Source: Deltaproteobacteria bacterium (GTDB lineage Bacteria; Desulfobacterota; Desulfarculia; Desulfarculales; Desulfarculaceae). Taken from it: DNA of 64,000 nucleotides. Positions 35,974 through 44,326 of the stretch are shown here, in pieces; the stretch's first letter is position 1; the number at the start of each line of letters is the position of its first letter. Location: positions 1-64,000 of the forward strand of contig JAHLLK010000019.1 of NCBI GenBank assembly GCA_020444165.1, written 5' to 3'. The notes below the pieces were generated by a model. It did not search any database, had not been told where the DNA came from, and saw only the letters and a list, made by a program, of their open reading frames with translations. The position numbers and the translations under genes were made by a program.

Positions 35974-36441
35974 ATGATCAAGATCGACCAGATTCTGCCG
36001 GGAAACCTGACCGGGGTAGAACCCCAGAAGAAGCCGGAGCGGCCCACCGGGGCTCCCACCTTTGACCAGTTCCTGGAAAAGGCCGCGGCTACCCAGTCCC
36101 TCCAGGCCGGCGAGCCGGTGATCCCCCTGGACGCCAGCTATCCCCTGAACGCCGTCTCCGACACCACCGCCCCCGCCAGCCAGGAACAACTGGCCGCCCT
36201 GGAACGCACCGAACGCCTCCTGGACACCCTGGAAGAATACAGCCAGGCCCTGGGCGATCAGCGCCGCACCCTCAAGGAAGTCAGCCCGCTCCTCACCCGC
36301 TTGCAAGAGGAAGCCCGCGAACTGGCCTCCCGCCGCGATGACTTGGCCGAAGACGACCAGCTCAAGGAAATCGTCGACCTCGTCCTGGCTACCGCCCAGG
36401 CCGAAGACATCAAGTTCCAGCGCGGCGATTACGTAGGGTAG
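35974..36441 (+). CDS. small helical protein of unknown function
   Basis: The 155-residue protein has no signal peptide or membrane segment. The first 35 residues are Pro-rich and disordered-looking (MIKIDQILPGNLTGVEPQKK), then FDQFLEKAA, and from about residue 70 it is a charged helix (LAALERTERLLDTLEEYSQALGD...LLTRLQEEARELASRRDDL) that could be a coiled coil. It resembles in general character the flagellar-accessory or FlgN-like helical proteins, but I see no specific motif. AAGGAG is about 12 nt from the ATG. A hairpin element begins right after its stop. Confidence 0.65.
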   Translation: MIKIDQILPGNLTGVEPQKKPERPTGAPTFDQFLEKAAATQSLQAGEPVIPLDASYPLNAVSDTTAPASQEQLAALERTERLLDTLEEYSQALGDQRRTLKEVSPLLTRLQEEARELASRRDDLAEDDQLKEIVDLVLATAQAEDIKFQRGDYVG

Positions 36442-36454
36442 GAATTTTTCAGGA

Positions 36455-36690
36455 AAAGAGAAGAATGTGGGGAAAACCCTTTTCTTCGGCAGCCCAAAGA
36501 AAAACCAGGCTGGTGACAAACAGCCCGGCGCGGGCCATGGATGGCCCGCCGCGATGACTTTTTTAATAAAGTCATCGCGGGCCATTTGGCAAAATCACAC
36601 TTTTGCCAAATAGATGCAGAGAAGGCCATCCTGGCCTTTTCTGCTTCTAGCGCTTGCATATTCCCCACACCCCTTTCCTAAAAGAAAGGC
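36455..36690 (+). repeat. possible interrupted family-1 element with family-3 hairpin array inside
   Basis: Arms TGTGGGGA (36466-36473) and TCCCCACA (36662-36669), with flanks like copy a, enclose four stems: 36531-36538/36541-36548 (cgggccat), 36552-36561/36568-36577 (cgatgacttt), 36584-36594/36601-36611 (atttggcaaaa) and 36616-36627/36633-36644 (one mismatch). The inner array matches the layout at 38168-38320. It lies just after the stop of the gene at 35974, the same position family-1 copies take elsewhere. Confidence 0.6.
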
Positions 36691-36841
36691 GGGGGTTGGG
36701 GCTGATGAGGCCGGCGGGGGGCTGCGAGAGGAGCGGCCCTCTGGTTACGTGAGAGCGCTGGCGGGCCGGAGAGCCGGAGGTGGGTGGGCTCGGCGGCCTT
36801 CAGGCGGTTGCCGATGTTTGGTGGCCGCAGTCCCGGAGGGC

Positions 36842-37180
36842 TCAGCGGGGCGGGCGGCGGGTGTCGATGATCACGTTGCCCACCGCGTCCATGGACTTCT
36901 CTTCTTTCCAGCGCTCGTGCTCCGCGTTCTGCTGCACCTGTTCCTTGCTCGGTCCGGCCTTGTAGGTGATGGACCCGCTGTCCTCCTGCACCGGCCCGGT
37001 CTGATTGGCCCCGGCCGCCTCCTGGTCCAGCATCTTCTGGATCACCTCATCCGAGACCCCGGCCTTTTTCAGCTCGATGACCTCCTGGGCGGTCAGGGCC
37101 CAGGCCGGGGCCGCCGCGCTCAGCCACAAGACGGCCGCCGCCAGGCAGGCCGGCCAAAAGCCACGTGGTTTGCCAGGCAT
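36842..37180 (-). CDS. small secreted protein of unknown function
   Basis: The 112-residue product (ATG 37180, GGAGG 5 nt upstream) has a signal peptide (FWPACLAAAVLWLSAAAPAWA) followed by LTAQEVIELKKAGVSDEVIQKMLDQE, a short SHOCT-like helical hairpin often found after signal peptides or before lipoprotein linkers in deltaproteobacteria. The rest is polar with Gln/Glu/Asn and ends in DTRRPPR. Function unknown; export is supported by the signal peptide. Confidence 0.7.
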   Translation of the reverse strand: MPGKPRGFWPACLAAAVLWLSAAAPAWALTAQEVIELKKAGVSDEVIQKMLDQEAAGANQTGPVQEDSGSITYKAGPSKEQVQQNAEHERWKEEKSMDAVGNVIIDTRRPPR

Positions 37181-37345
37181 AAAGACCTCCCGAGCCGGGG
37201 AAAATAGCCGGCTCCCTTTCCCTATTCTATAACGCCGTGGCCTGGGGCTATGCTCCAAATTACCCGCGTACGGGGACAACTCGGACCAATCCCTCCCCAG
37301 GCCCCTGGCAGGCTGTTTCCCAACAGCCTGCCAGCAAAAACTATA

Positions 37346-37415
37346 AGGTTTTTTGGGGGATGGGGGGTGTGGGGGGAAGGGGCTTTTTTTTCAAAAAAAG
37401 CCCCTTCCCCCCACA
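37346..37415 (-). repeat. family-1 hairpin element, copy c
   Basis: A perfect 23-bp stem (37368-37390/37393-37415) with loop tc. The copy-specific pair is GGGGC/GCCCC next to the T7/A7 apex. The flank ggttttttgggggatggggg matches copies b and e. It lies 30 nt beyond the stop of the minus-strand gene at 37446 and has that gene's orientation. Confidence 0.85.
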
Positions 37416-37445
37416 TCTTCCTCTCCCTCCCACAAACTCTTAGGT

Positions 37446-37979
37446 TCAGGCGGCCCGCACGAAGCGCCAGCGGCACCAGATGTCGGTGAGGCTGCGCCCT
37501 GGCGGGCAGCTCACGCATTCCACTTTCACCTGGGGGTTCAGCTCCTTGGCGAAGTTGATCAGGTAGTTCTCGCGCACTTGGCGGCAGGGGTGTTCGCCCA
37601 GCTTTTTTTCCTGGCGGATGAGCTGGGTGCGGCATTCTTCCACGGTGAACACCGCGTCGCCTTCGGGGGTGATTTCCCAGGATTTGAGGTGGTGGCTCAC
37701 GGCCCAGGAGGAGTAGCGCAACAGGTGCAGCACCTCGGCCGGGCCGGGGTCGGTGACTTTGAGCAAGTCCCGCAGTTCCCGGGCTTCCACCTTGCCCATG
37801 TAGGCCCAGCACTCCGCGTCCACGTCCGTGGCTTCCTGCATGTCGTGGCGTTTCTGGATGCCCAGGAAATACAGGCCATCCACCCGCCAGATGTTGCGGA
37901 CCTGCATGTCGAGGTAGTCGTAAAGCTCTTCGCGGGAGAGGTTGTCGAAGATTTCGCGGTCAGAGGCGGGAAGGCTCAT
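37446..37979 (-). CDS. conserved cytosolic protein (DUF6125-like)
   Basis: The 177-residue protein begins MSLPASDREIFDNLSREELYDYL and has the pattern VRNIWRVDGLYFLGIQKRHDMQEATDVDAECWAYMGKVEARELRDLL, then WAVSHHLKSWEI, and a C-terminal cysteine region (EECRTQLIRQEKKLGEHPCRQV...VECVSCPPGRSLTDIWCRW). This matches proteins annotated DUF6125 or L-2-amino-thiazoline-4-carboxylate-hydrolase-like that occur in sulfate reducers and clostridia. No activity is known. The four late cysteines could bind a metal. Confidence 0.7.
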   Translation of the reverse strand: MSLPASDREIFDNLSREELYDYLDMQVRNIWRVDGLYFLGIQKRHDMQEATDVDAECWAYMGKVEARELRDLLKVTDPGPAEVLHLLRYSSWAVSHHLKSWEITPEGDAVFTVEECRTQLIRQEKKLGEHPCRQVRENYLINFAKELNPQVKVECVSCPPGRSLTDIWCRWRFVRAA

Positions 37980-38438
37980 GGCACCTACCTAGTAAAAGGT
38001 TCAGGGGGGGCCGTTTGCGCGGCAGCCCCACCATAGCCCGGCCCGTCAGGGGCGTCAACCAGCTCAACCAGCGTTTGGAGACCATTGCACGGTATTTTCA
38101 GGCAAACAATAACAATAACAACAAGTTATCCTAGTTTGTGGTGCGTTTTGCGTTGCAATGGTCTCATGCGGGCCAGGGATGGCCCGCCGAATAACGAACC
38201 TAAAAGGTTCGTTATTCGGCGGGCTTGGCAAAACCCGGGCCCCCGGCAAGCTCTGCTTGCTGGGGTGGAGTCACGCTTTTGCCAAGCCGATCCTTGCACA
38301 AGGCCTGGAGCCTTGTGCAACAGTCTCGTTTAGTTGACAGCTCCCGCGGAAAAAAGGGATGATCGAACCAGGCAGGCCGTCCGGAGCCGGCCCGTTGGTT
38401 GGAAGGTCCAGGCCCGGGTCACCAAAGGGGAACTTGTC
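37980..38438. repeat. family-3 hairpin array (38168-38320) in a 460-bp gap
   Basis: Stems: 38168-38175/38180-38187 (gcgggcca), 38183-38201/38205-38223 (perfect 19 bp; overlaps and excludes the first), 38223-38233/38277-38287 (gcttggcaaaa) enclosing a small cggcaag/cttgctg stem, and 38294-38304/38310-38320 (ttgcacaaggc). The order matches 36531-36644, but most stem sequences differ while staying paired. It lies between divergent genes. The region 37980-38160 shows nothing else. Confidence 0.8.
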
Positions 38439-39050
38439 ATGGCGGAAGAAGCGGTCCCGCGGGGGCGGGAGCGGCGGGCCGAGGTGGCCCGCAAGCTGAA
38501 GGACCAGGGCTTGAAGCTCATCGCGGCCCGGGGGCTCCACGCCTGCCGGGTGGAGGAGATCACCCGGGCCGTGGGGGTGGGCAAGGGCACCTTCTTCACC
38601 CACTTCGCCACCAAGGACCATTTCGTGGCCGCCCTGGTGGACCACGTGCTGAGCGACCTCGTCCGGCGGGTGCGGCCGGTCACCCTGAGCCCCGACGGGG
38701 CCGAGGCCCTGTTGGCCGGGGTGGGGGCCGTGCATTTGCGTTATTTCCAGCTCCGCCCCGAGGCCGCGGCGCTGTTGGTGCAGGCGGTGAGTCTGGACCC
38801 GGAGAGCCCCGCCCGGACCTTGGTGCAGGGCCGCCTGGCCGCCCATCTGAGCGAGGTGGCCGGGCTCATCGCCCCGGCCGGGCGGGAATTGGGCTGGCCC
38901 GCGGACCGCATGGACGACCTGGCCCTGATGCTCCTGGCCAACAGCTGCGGCTTTTTCTGGTTCAGCCGCGACCTGCCGGCCCTTCAGGACACCCCGGTGC
39001 AGCTCCTGGAGCGCCTGGGCCGCGCCCTGGCCAAGGGCCTCTCAGCCTGA
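38439..39050 (+). CDS. TetR/AcrR family transcriptional regulator
   Basis: The 203-residue protein has the TetR N-terminal helix-turn-helix at about residues 25-60: LKLIAARGLHACRVEEITRAVGVGKGTFFTHFATKDHFVAALV. This reads as helix 2-3 with the recognition helix KGTFFTHFATK. The C-terminal ligand-binding half is Leu/Ala-rich. ATG 38439 (AAGGGG upstream) is preferred over an open frame extending to 38334. No obvious target gene is adjacent; the next gene is a convergent methyltransferase. Confidence 0.9.
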   Translation: MAEEAVPRGRERRAEVARKLKDQGLKLIAARGLHACRVEEITRAVGVGKGTFFTHFATKDHFVAALVDHVLSDLVRRVRPVTLSPDGAEALLAGVGAVHLRYFQLRPEAAALLVQAVSLDPESPARTLVQGRLAAHLSEVAGLIAPAGRELGWPADRMDDLALMLLANSCGFFWFSRDLPALQDTPVQLLERLGRALAKGLSA

Positions 39051-39064
39051 GCCGCCGCAGATTC

Positions 39065-39700
39065 TTACCCTCCCCAGACTCCGGCCAACACCGTCCACTT
39101 GTGCCCCCGGCCGGGGTTCTCCAAGCCCAGCCGCACCAAGGGCCGCCATCCAGCCACCACTTCGTCCAAGAGCTGCCGGCCATAGGGAAAATCGTACAGG
39201 GAGATCACCAGGAGCCGGGGGCCCTCCAACATCTCCGCTACCCGGGCCAGGGCCGCGGGCGGGTCCAGGTAGTACAACACCTCGTTCAACACCACCGCGC
39301 TGAAGCGCTCCCCCTCGCCCAAGTCGCCGAACCGCGCCTGACGAAACTCGGCTCCGGGCCGGGCCGCGGCCTGGGCCGCGGCTCGGGCTTGGTCCAGGGC
39401 CGCGGCCGAAGGGTCCAGGCCCAGGTAGGAAAAGCGCCGCTCGTCCAGCAGACGGGCCAGGATGCCGGTGCCGCAGCCCACGTCCAAGACTCTGGCCTGG
39501 ACCCGGCCGTGGCCGGCCTGGCGGACCAGCACTTCGGCGATGATGCCGTGGCGGCCCAGCTCGTCCGTTTCCTCCAGACGCGAGCTGTACACCTCGCCAT
39601 AGCGTCCGTCCCAGAACTCCGCGGCCTCGTGCAGGCTGGCGCCCTCCAGGGCGCGGCCCTGCACCACCTCCCAAGGGGTGTCCGGCGGCAGTTTGCTCAT
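39065..39700 (-). CDS. class I SAM-dependent methyltransferase
   Basis: The 211-residue protein has motif I VLDVGCGTGILARLL (residues about 71-85), post-I LGLDPSAAALDQARAAAQ, and the acidic/hydrophobic motif FSAVVLNEVLYYLDPPAALARVAEML. The C-terminal LLVISLYDFPYGRQLL replaces the usual catalytic lid, so the substrate is unclear; small-molecule methyltransferases of the Methyltransf_11 type are the closest match. It is the last gene of a four-gene minus operon, 13 nt after the ComB-like gene. Confidence 0.85.
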   Translation of the reverse strand: MSKLPPDTPWEVVQGRALEGASLHEAAEFWDGRYGEVYSSRLEETDELGRHGIIAEVLVRQAGHGRVQARVLDVGCGTGILARLLDERRFSYLGLDPSAAALDQARAAAQAAARPGAEFRQARFGDLGEGERFSAVVLNEVLYYLDPPAALARVAEMLEGPRLLVISLYDFPYGRQLLDEVVAGWRPLVRLGLENPGRGHKWTVLAGVWGG

Positions 39701-39713
39701 GGGCGGCTCCGTT

Positions 39714-40391
39714 TCACAGTGTCCGCACCCGGGGAGGGGTGGCGCGGTAGTCCACCCGGGGCACCAGGTTGTGGCTGTTCAGGGTGGTGCAGAAGGCCAG
39801 GTCCGCGTCCTGGCCCAGGCGTTTGAGCCGGGCCGCGCCGGGGCAGTCCAGAAGGAGCGGGCGGAGGAGCTGGAACTCCGGCGGGGCGCCGGTGAGGGCC
39901 GCGGCCAAATAGGCCGCCGCGGCGTCGTCCTCAAAGGCCGGAGCCTTCGCGGCCTCGCCCATGGGCAAGAGATGCACCTGCCGGGGCGCCAGCCGCTGCA
40001 CCGCGGTGACCAGGGCCCCAGCCCCGGCAAAGCTCCCGAACAAGACGTGCTCCGCCGCGGCCAGGCGGTGCACCGCCTGGGTGCCGGCCGAGGTGGTGAG
40101 GATGGCCGTGCGGCCGCTCAGCTCCTGGGACGCGGCCCAGGCCGGGGAGTTGTCCCCGTCAAAGCCCGCCGGTGGCACCCCGCCCCGCTCGCCCAAGAGG
40201 AGCCAGCCGGGGTTCTGGAGCTTCAGCTCCCGGGCCTGGTCCAGATCGGCCAGGGGGATCACCGCGCCGGCTCCGGCCCCCAACAAGGCCAGAATGGTGT
40301 GGCCGGCGCGGAAGATGTCCAGAATCACCACCACACCCCGCAGCTCCTCCAGGGCGTGGTGGTCGGTGACCAGGTGGACCTCAGGGGGCAT
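39714..40391 (-). CDS. 2-phosphosulfolactate phosphatase (ComB-like)
   Basis: The 225-residue protein matches the ComB family, which dephosphorylates 2-phosphosulfolactate in coenzyme M or sulfolactate metabolism. Visible are VVVILDIFRAGHTILALLGAGAGAVIPL (canonical DVLRA replaced by DIFRA), LLLGERGGVPPAGFDGDNSP, and TAILTTSAGTQAV. The acidic and arginine positions look conserved, but the physiological substrate in a bacterium without known CoM is uncertain. ATG 40391 has GGGAG upstream and overlaps the GT9 gene by 11 nt. Confidence 0.8.
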   Translation of the reverse strand: MPPEVHLVTDHHALEELRGVVVILDIFRAGHTILALLGAGAGAVIPLADLDQARELKLQNPGWLLLGERGGVPPAGFDGDNSPAWAASQELSGRTAILTTSAGTQAVHRLAAAEHVLFGSFAGAGALVTAVQRLAPRQVHLLPMGEAAKAPAFEDDAAAAYLAAALTGAPPEFQLLRPLLLDCPGAARLKRLGQDADLAFCTTLNSHNLVPRVDYRATPPRVRTL

Positions 40392-41223
40392 GCGTCTCTC
40401 CCTTCCAAAGGCTCCGGGCCCGGGCCGCCACGTCCCGGGGGCTCTCGTCGGCCCGGAAAGCCAGGCCCCGCGCCGTGGCGGGCAGGGCGTTGCCAAAATA
40501 GTCCAGGATCAGGCGGGGGGCGTCCAGCCCGTTGGCCAGGGCTGCGCCCACGCTCTCCACTCCGACGAACCAAGGCGCTCCGGCGATGAGCCGGGCGGCG
40601 GCCAACAGGTCCGGCGGGGTCAAGAGCGCCAGGCCCAGGCCCTGGTACCAGGCCTTTTCCCCCGGGGCCCCCAGGCCCACCACCGGCCGCCCCAGGGCCT
40701 GGAACAAGGCCGGCCAGAAGGCGGCCAAATGCCGGGCCAGGGCCGGGTCCAGAAGCCGGTTGAAGGTCTGGCCCGCGCCCTGAAACAGCACCCGCTCCCC
40801 GGGCTCGGGGGCGGGCACGGTGAGCCAGGCCTGGGCGGGGTCGGGCCGCAGGTCCAGGCCGTAGGCCAGGCGCAGGTTCAAGGCAAAACTCAAAGGCAGG
40901 GGCCGGGAGAAGATATCCCGGGCGCCCACCAGCTCCGGGCGGAGGCCCAAGTGCAGCACTTGGTCAAAGCCCGGCGGCTCGGACATGCGCCAGGGCTGCA
41001 CCCCCAAGGATTCGTCCCGGGGCTGGTAGGCCGGGTCCAGCTCCGCCCCGCTCACATAGGGCTGGGCCCGCAACAGGGGCAGGGCCGCGGCCGAGCGCCG
41101 CGCGGTGAGCAGATGCACCTCGTCGCCCGGCCTCCCGGCCAGTTCCCGGGCCAAGAGCCGCACCAGGGGCAGGGCGTAGACCAAATCGCCCAGCTTGCCG
41201 GGGCAGGTGAGCAAGAGGCGCAC
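40381..41223 (-). CDS. glycosyltransferase family 9-like protein
   Basis: The 280-residue protein (GTG start) begins MRLLLTCPGKLGDLVYALPLVRLL, the GDL signature of GT9 heptosyltransferases, and contains an ADP-heptose-binding-like C-terminal half (LAAARLIAGAPWFVGVESVGAALANGLDAPRLIL), where WFVGVESVGAALA replaces the common FIGNDSGPMHLA. The replaced D/H positions suggest altered donor specificity. It probably acts in lipopolysaccharide or capsule synthesis. The lipoprotein gene lies 16 nt upstream in the operon. Confidence 0.8.
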   Translation of the reverse strand: MRLLLTCPGKLGDLVYALPLVRLLARELAGRPGDEVHLLTARRSAAALPLLRAQPYVSGAELDPAYQPRDESLGVQPWRMSEPPGFDQVLHLGLRPELVGARDIFSRPLPLSFALNLRLAYGLDLRPDPAQAWLTVPAPEPGERVLFQGAGQTFNRLLDPALARHLAAFWPALFQALGRPVVGLGAPGEKAWYQGLGLALLTPPDLLAAARLIAGAPWFVGVESVGAALANGLDAPRLILDYFGNALPATARGLAFRADESPRDVAARARSLWKGETHAP

Positions 41224-41239
41224 GGGAGCCCGCCGGGTC

Positions 41240-41827
41240 CTACATCAGGTCCGGGGGCACGTCCTCCAGGTCCAGCCGGAACTTGTAGACCTTGACTTCG
41301 CCCATGATGGAGATGGGAACCAACAAACGCGCGCTTTGGAACCAGTTGTCCGCGATGTCGTTCACGTTGAGCGGCGCGAAGCGCGGGGTGCCGTCCTCGT
41401 CGGAGATGCGGGCCGGCTGCAGCAAGTCGTTGATCTGGCCGTAGGCCTGGATGGTGGTGGGGATCTCTTCGGTCACCGGGTCCCAGTAGTTCACCCCGTT
41501 GTGGATCATGTAATGGTGCAGGCCATTGATGTCCACGTAGGCGATCTGGGCCCAGTGGATGGTCATGGGCTCGGCGGTTTTGTTCACGATGGTGATGTCA
41601 AAGCCGTAATCGTTCTCGCCCCGGTTCAGCTTTACCCGGAATCCCGCGTTCTCGTCCTGGAACTGCCAGATCTGCAGCCCGGTGTTGTAGTCCAGGAAGG
41701 CCTCGGGGTAGGTGGCCATCTCGTCGGCGGTGTAGGTGCGGTAGTACTCATAAGCCTGGGGGCTGATGGCGCAGGCCGCGGTCAAGAGGACCAGGGCCAG
41801 CCAGGGGTGTTTGCCAAGTCGTTTCAT
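41240..41827 (-). CDS. lipoprotein of unknown function
   Basis: The 195-residue product (ATG 41827, AAGGAG 8 nt upstream) has a lipoprotein signal: KHPWLALVLLTAAC, lipobox LTAAC with the cysteine at residue 19. The mature part has aromatic/acidic segments (YRTYTADEMATYPEAFLDYN, NDYGFDITIVNKTAEPMTIHW, DINGLHHYMIHNGVNYW), suggesting an immunoglobulin-like beta fold. It would be anchored in the membrane facing the periplasm. It is the first gene of the operon with GT9, ComB-like and methyltransferase genes. Confidence 0.8.
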   Translation of the reverse strand: MKRLGKHPWLALVLLTAACAISPQAYEYYRTYTADEMATYPEAFLDYNTGLQIWQFQDENAGFRVKLNRGENDYGFDITIVNKTAEPMTIHWAQIAYVDINGLHHYMIHNGVNYWDPVTEEIPTTIQAYGQINDLLQPARISDEDGTPRFAPLNVNDIADNWFQSARLLVPISIMGEVKVYKFRLDLEDVPPDLM

Positions 41828-41980
41828 GCGCCGTGCTCCTTGTTGCCGTGGCGGGTAGCGGAAATCGCGGGTGTGCCGGCCCAGCGTGGCGCCGGGCAAT
41901 GGGCAGGAACGAAAGCTTAGCATAACTTTTTCCAGGAAAAAAAGCCAAGGCAGGGACGCCGGCGGCGCCGTCGGGACCCA

Positions 41981-42012
41981 AAAAGCTAACGCCCCGCGGG
42001 CAGCGGGGCGTT
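41981..42012 (-). terminator. intrinsic terminator after hsp20
   Basis: aacgccccgc/gcggggcgtt (41988-41997/42003-42012) is followed on the minus strand by AGCTTTTTG. It lies 22 nt beyond the hsp20 stop. Confidence 0.8.
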
Positions 42013-42033
42013 CGGTGGCCAGGTCAGGAGACC

Positions 42034-42489
42034 TTAGTTGGTCACGGTGATGTTCGTGGTGTCCGGCCCCTTGAGCTTGGGCAGGGTCACGGTCAACACC
42101 CCATCCTTCTGCTTGGCCACGATCCCGGTGCGGTCAACCTCGCCCGGCAGGTGCACTGTGCGCTCGAACCGGCCGAAAGTCCGCTCCACCAAGTGGTAGT
42201 TGTCGTTGGTTTCCTCGCGTTCATCCCTCTTCTCGCCGCTGATGGTCAAGATGTCGCCCTTGAGGTCCACCTTGATATCCTCAGGCTTCAGGCCCGGCAC
42301 CTCGGCCATAACCTCATAACCGTCATCGGTTTCCTTGAGGTCCAAACGGGGGCTGAACTCACCGCCGCCGGTGACAGCCGGCCAGACCGGAAGCTCGCCT
42401 CCCTCAAAGAAGCGGCTGAAGAAGTCGTCCATTCCTCGGCGCAGCCCTGTCAGCTCGCCCAATCCTCTGTAGGGTACCAAGTAGGTCAT
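42034..42489 (-). CDS. small heat-shock protein Hsp20
   Basis: This ATP-independent holdase chaperone has 151 residues. The alpha-crystallin domain spans about 45-145: LDLKETDDGYEVMAEVPGLKPEDIKVDLKGDILTISGEK, then the family end motif DGVLTVTLPK. The N-terminus (LTGLRRGMDDFFSRFFEGG) is the typical amphipathic oligomerisation region; the tail NITVTN supplies the I-x-V anchoring motif. The ribosome site AAAGGAGG is strong. No clear CIRCE element or sigma32 promoter was identified upstream. Confidence 0.95.
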   Translation of the reverse strand: MTYLVPYRGLGELTGLRRGMDDFFSRFFEGGELPVWPAVTGGGEFSPRLDLKETDDGYEVMAEVPGLKPEDIKVDLKGDILTISGEKRDEREETNDNYHLVERTFGRFERTVHLPGEVDRTGIVAKQKDGVLTVTLPKLKGPDTTNITVTN

Positions 42490-42634
42490 GGATAACCTCC
42501 TTTCCGTAATTAACTCGGGAGCCGTGACTCTCTCTGAGCCACTCTCACGTTCCTCATTTCTACCGATCTAAAAGTAATCATTCCCAAATGGGATGCAAGA
42601 CCCTCCGAGGGCCTGCCAGGGGGATGTTTCCGTG

Positions 42635-42652
42635 TACGAACGTTCGGTCGTA
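42635..42652. promoter_or_regulatory. TetR-type palindromic operator candidate upstream of lctP
   Basis: tacgaacgttcggtcgta contains the perfect 10-bp palindrome cgaacgttcg and outer TACGA/TCGTA arms, two overlapping dyads as in many TetR-family operators. It lies about 115 nt before the lactate permease start. The TetR gene at 38439 is not adjacent, so the regulator is unknown. Confidence 0.45.
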
Positions 42653-42765
42653 AATCAGCTTGGCATCCGGGCCGGCGGTTGGATTATGATGGTCCCGGTT
42701 CAATCGCGAAAGCAGGCCGCTGCCCCGGAGCCGACCCCCGGGCAGCCTTCTCGAAAGGTGGTGAC

Positions 42766-44268
42766 ATGGATTACCTGTCCTTCTCCCTGGCCTGGTCTCC
42801 GGTGCTGCTCCTGACCGTGTTGGCGGTGTTCTTCCGGATGCCCGCGCTGAAGCTCTCCATTTGGGGCACCATCTTCACCCTGGGCTTGGTGGTGTGGTAC
42901 TACGGCACCCCCTGGTCCGTGGCCCTGGCCGCTGGCCTGGACGGCATGCTCACCACGCTTCCCCTGATCCTGGTGATCATCGCCGGCATCCTGCTCTCCA
43001 CCCTGTTGATGGGCACCGGCTCCCTGAAACGCCTGGTGGACTGGTTCATGGGCGGGGTGGCCGGGCCCTATCAGCAGAGCCTGTTGATCGCCATGGGGGT
43101 GGGCAACTTCATGGAAGGGGCCGGGGTCATCGCCGAGCCGGTGGTGGCGCCGATGCTGGCCGCGGCCGGGGTTACCCCGGCCGGGGCGGCGGCCCTGTCC
43201 ATCGTGGGTTACGCCGGGCTCATGACCCTGGAGATGGCCGGCATCATCATTACCGTGTTGGCCCTGGTCACCGGGTACAGCGCCTATGAGCTGGGGGTGG
43301 CCTCGGCCTGGCTGAGTCTGCCGGCCACCCTGGCCATGGCCCTGTTGGCGGTGTACTACCTGCCCCGCTTGGGCGGGTTGGGCCGGCGGGTGGGCCTGGC
43401 CCTTTTGGCCGGGCTGGTGGCCGGCCTGGCCGCCCTGGCCGCCGCGCTGTGGCTCAGCGACTCCATCGGCGGCATGCTGGGCGGGCTCGCGGTGATGGTC
43501 GTCCTGGTGCTGTTAGGCACCCGCCGCCTGCCGCTCACCTCGGAAATCCTGGTGGAGTTGGCCCCCTTTGCCTTCCTTTTGTCCGTGTTGTTGGGCCTGA
43601 ACATGATCGGCCCCCTGCACGAGCTGTTCGCCAAGCAGTTGGTGCTCAAGGTGGCGGTAATCCCGGTGCACCAGATCACCTTCCGCCCCCTGTACTCCGG
43701 GTACCTCTATTTGTTCCTGGCCCTTTTCCTGGCCGCCTTCCTGCAGAACGTGTCGGGTCACCGCCTCAAGGAGACCCTGGCCGTGGGGCTTTCCAAGGCC
43801 TGGCGGGCGGCGGTGGCCATGGCCCTGTTCGGGGCCATGGGCCAGATGGTGTCCTACTCGGGTTACTCGGCGGGCTTTGGCGAGCTGGTGCAGACTTCCA
43901 ACCTGCCGTGGGTGCTGGCCCAGGGCCTGGCCGCCTCCACCGGCGGCTTCTACCCCATCTTCGTGCCGGTGTTGGGCTGGGTGGGCACCTTCCTCACCGG
44001 TTACGGGGTGGCCTCCCTGATGCTGTTCGGCGCGCTGATGGTCTCGGCCGCCGGGGTGCTGGGCATCAGCGGGGTGTGGCTGGCCGCGGGCCTGGCCGTG
44101 GGCTGCTCCCTGGGCTCCATCTCCTCGCCGTTCAAGATCGCCATCGCCACCCCCATGTCCCAGGCCGTGGGCCAGGAGGGCGACATCCTGCGGCTCACCA
44201 TCCCGGTGGGCATCGGGGCCAGTTTGTTGGTGGGGGTGGTGCTGTGGCTGGCCGTGGGCGCGGCCTGA
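42766..44268 (+). CDS. lctP: L-lactate permease (LctP family)
   Basis: The 500-residue membrane protein has about 12-14 helices. Family segments are GVGNFMEGAGVIAEPVVAPMLAAAG near residue 112, VGYAGLMTLEMAGIIITVLAL near 148, and ISSPFKIAIATPMSQAVGQEGDILR near 452. LctP proteins import lactate or glycolate with protons; lactate is a common electron donor for sulfate reducers. ATG 42766 follows AAAGGTGG; the frame is open back to 42679 but the extension is not conserved. The M24 gene starts 58 nt downstream. Confidence 0.92.
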   Translation: MDYLSFSLAWSPVLLLTVLAVFFRMPALKLSIWGTIFTLGLVVWYYGTPWSVALAAGLDGMLTTLPLILVIIAGILLSTLLMGTGSLKRLVDWFMGGVAGPYQQSLLIAMGVGNFMEGAGVIAEPVVAPMLAAAGVTPAGAAALSIVGYAGLMTLEMAGIIITVLALVTGYSAYELGVASAWLSLPATLAMALLAVYYLPRLGGLGRRVGLALLAGLVAGLAALAAALWLSDSIGGMLGGLAVMVVLVLLGTRRLPLTSEILVELAPFAFLLSVLLGLNMIGPLHELFAKQLVLKVAVIPVHQITFRPLYSGYLYLFLALFLAAFLQNVSGHRLKETLAVGLSKAWRAAVAMALFGAMGQMVSYSGYSAGFGELVQTSNLPWVLAQGLAASTGGFYPIFVPVLGWVGTFLTGYGVASLMLFGALMVSAAGVLGISGVWLAAGLAVGCSLGSISSPFKIAIATPMSQAVGQEGDILRLTIPVGIGASLLVGVVLWLAVGAA

Positions 44269-44326
44269 GCCGCCCGGACCGCTGGGGCGCGGCGCTCGTT
44301 TACCACCAAGCCATAAGGAGGAGCGC

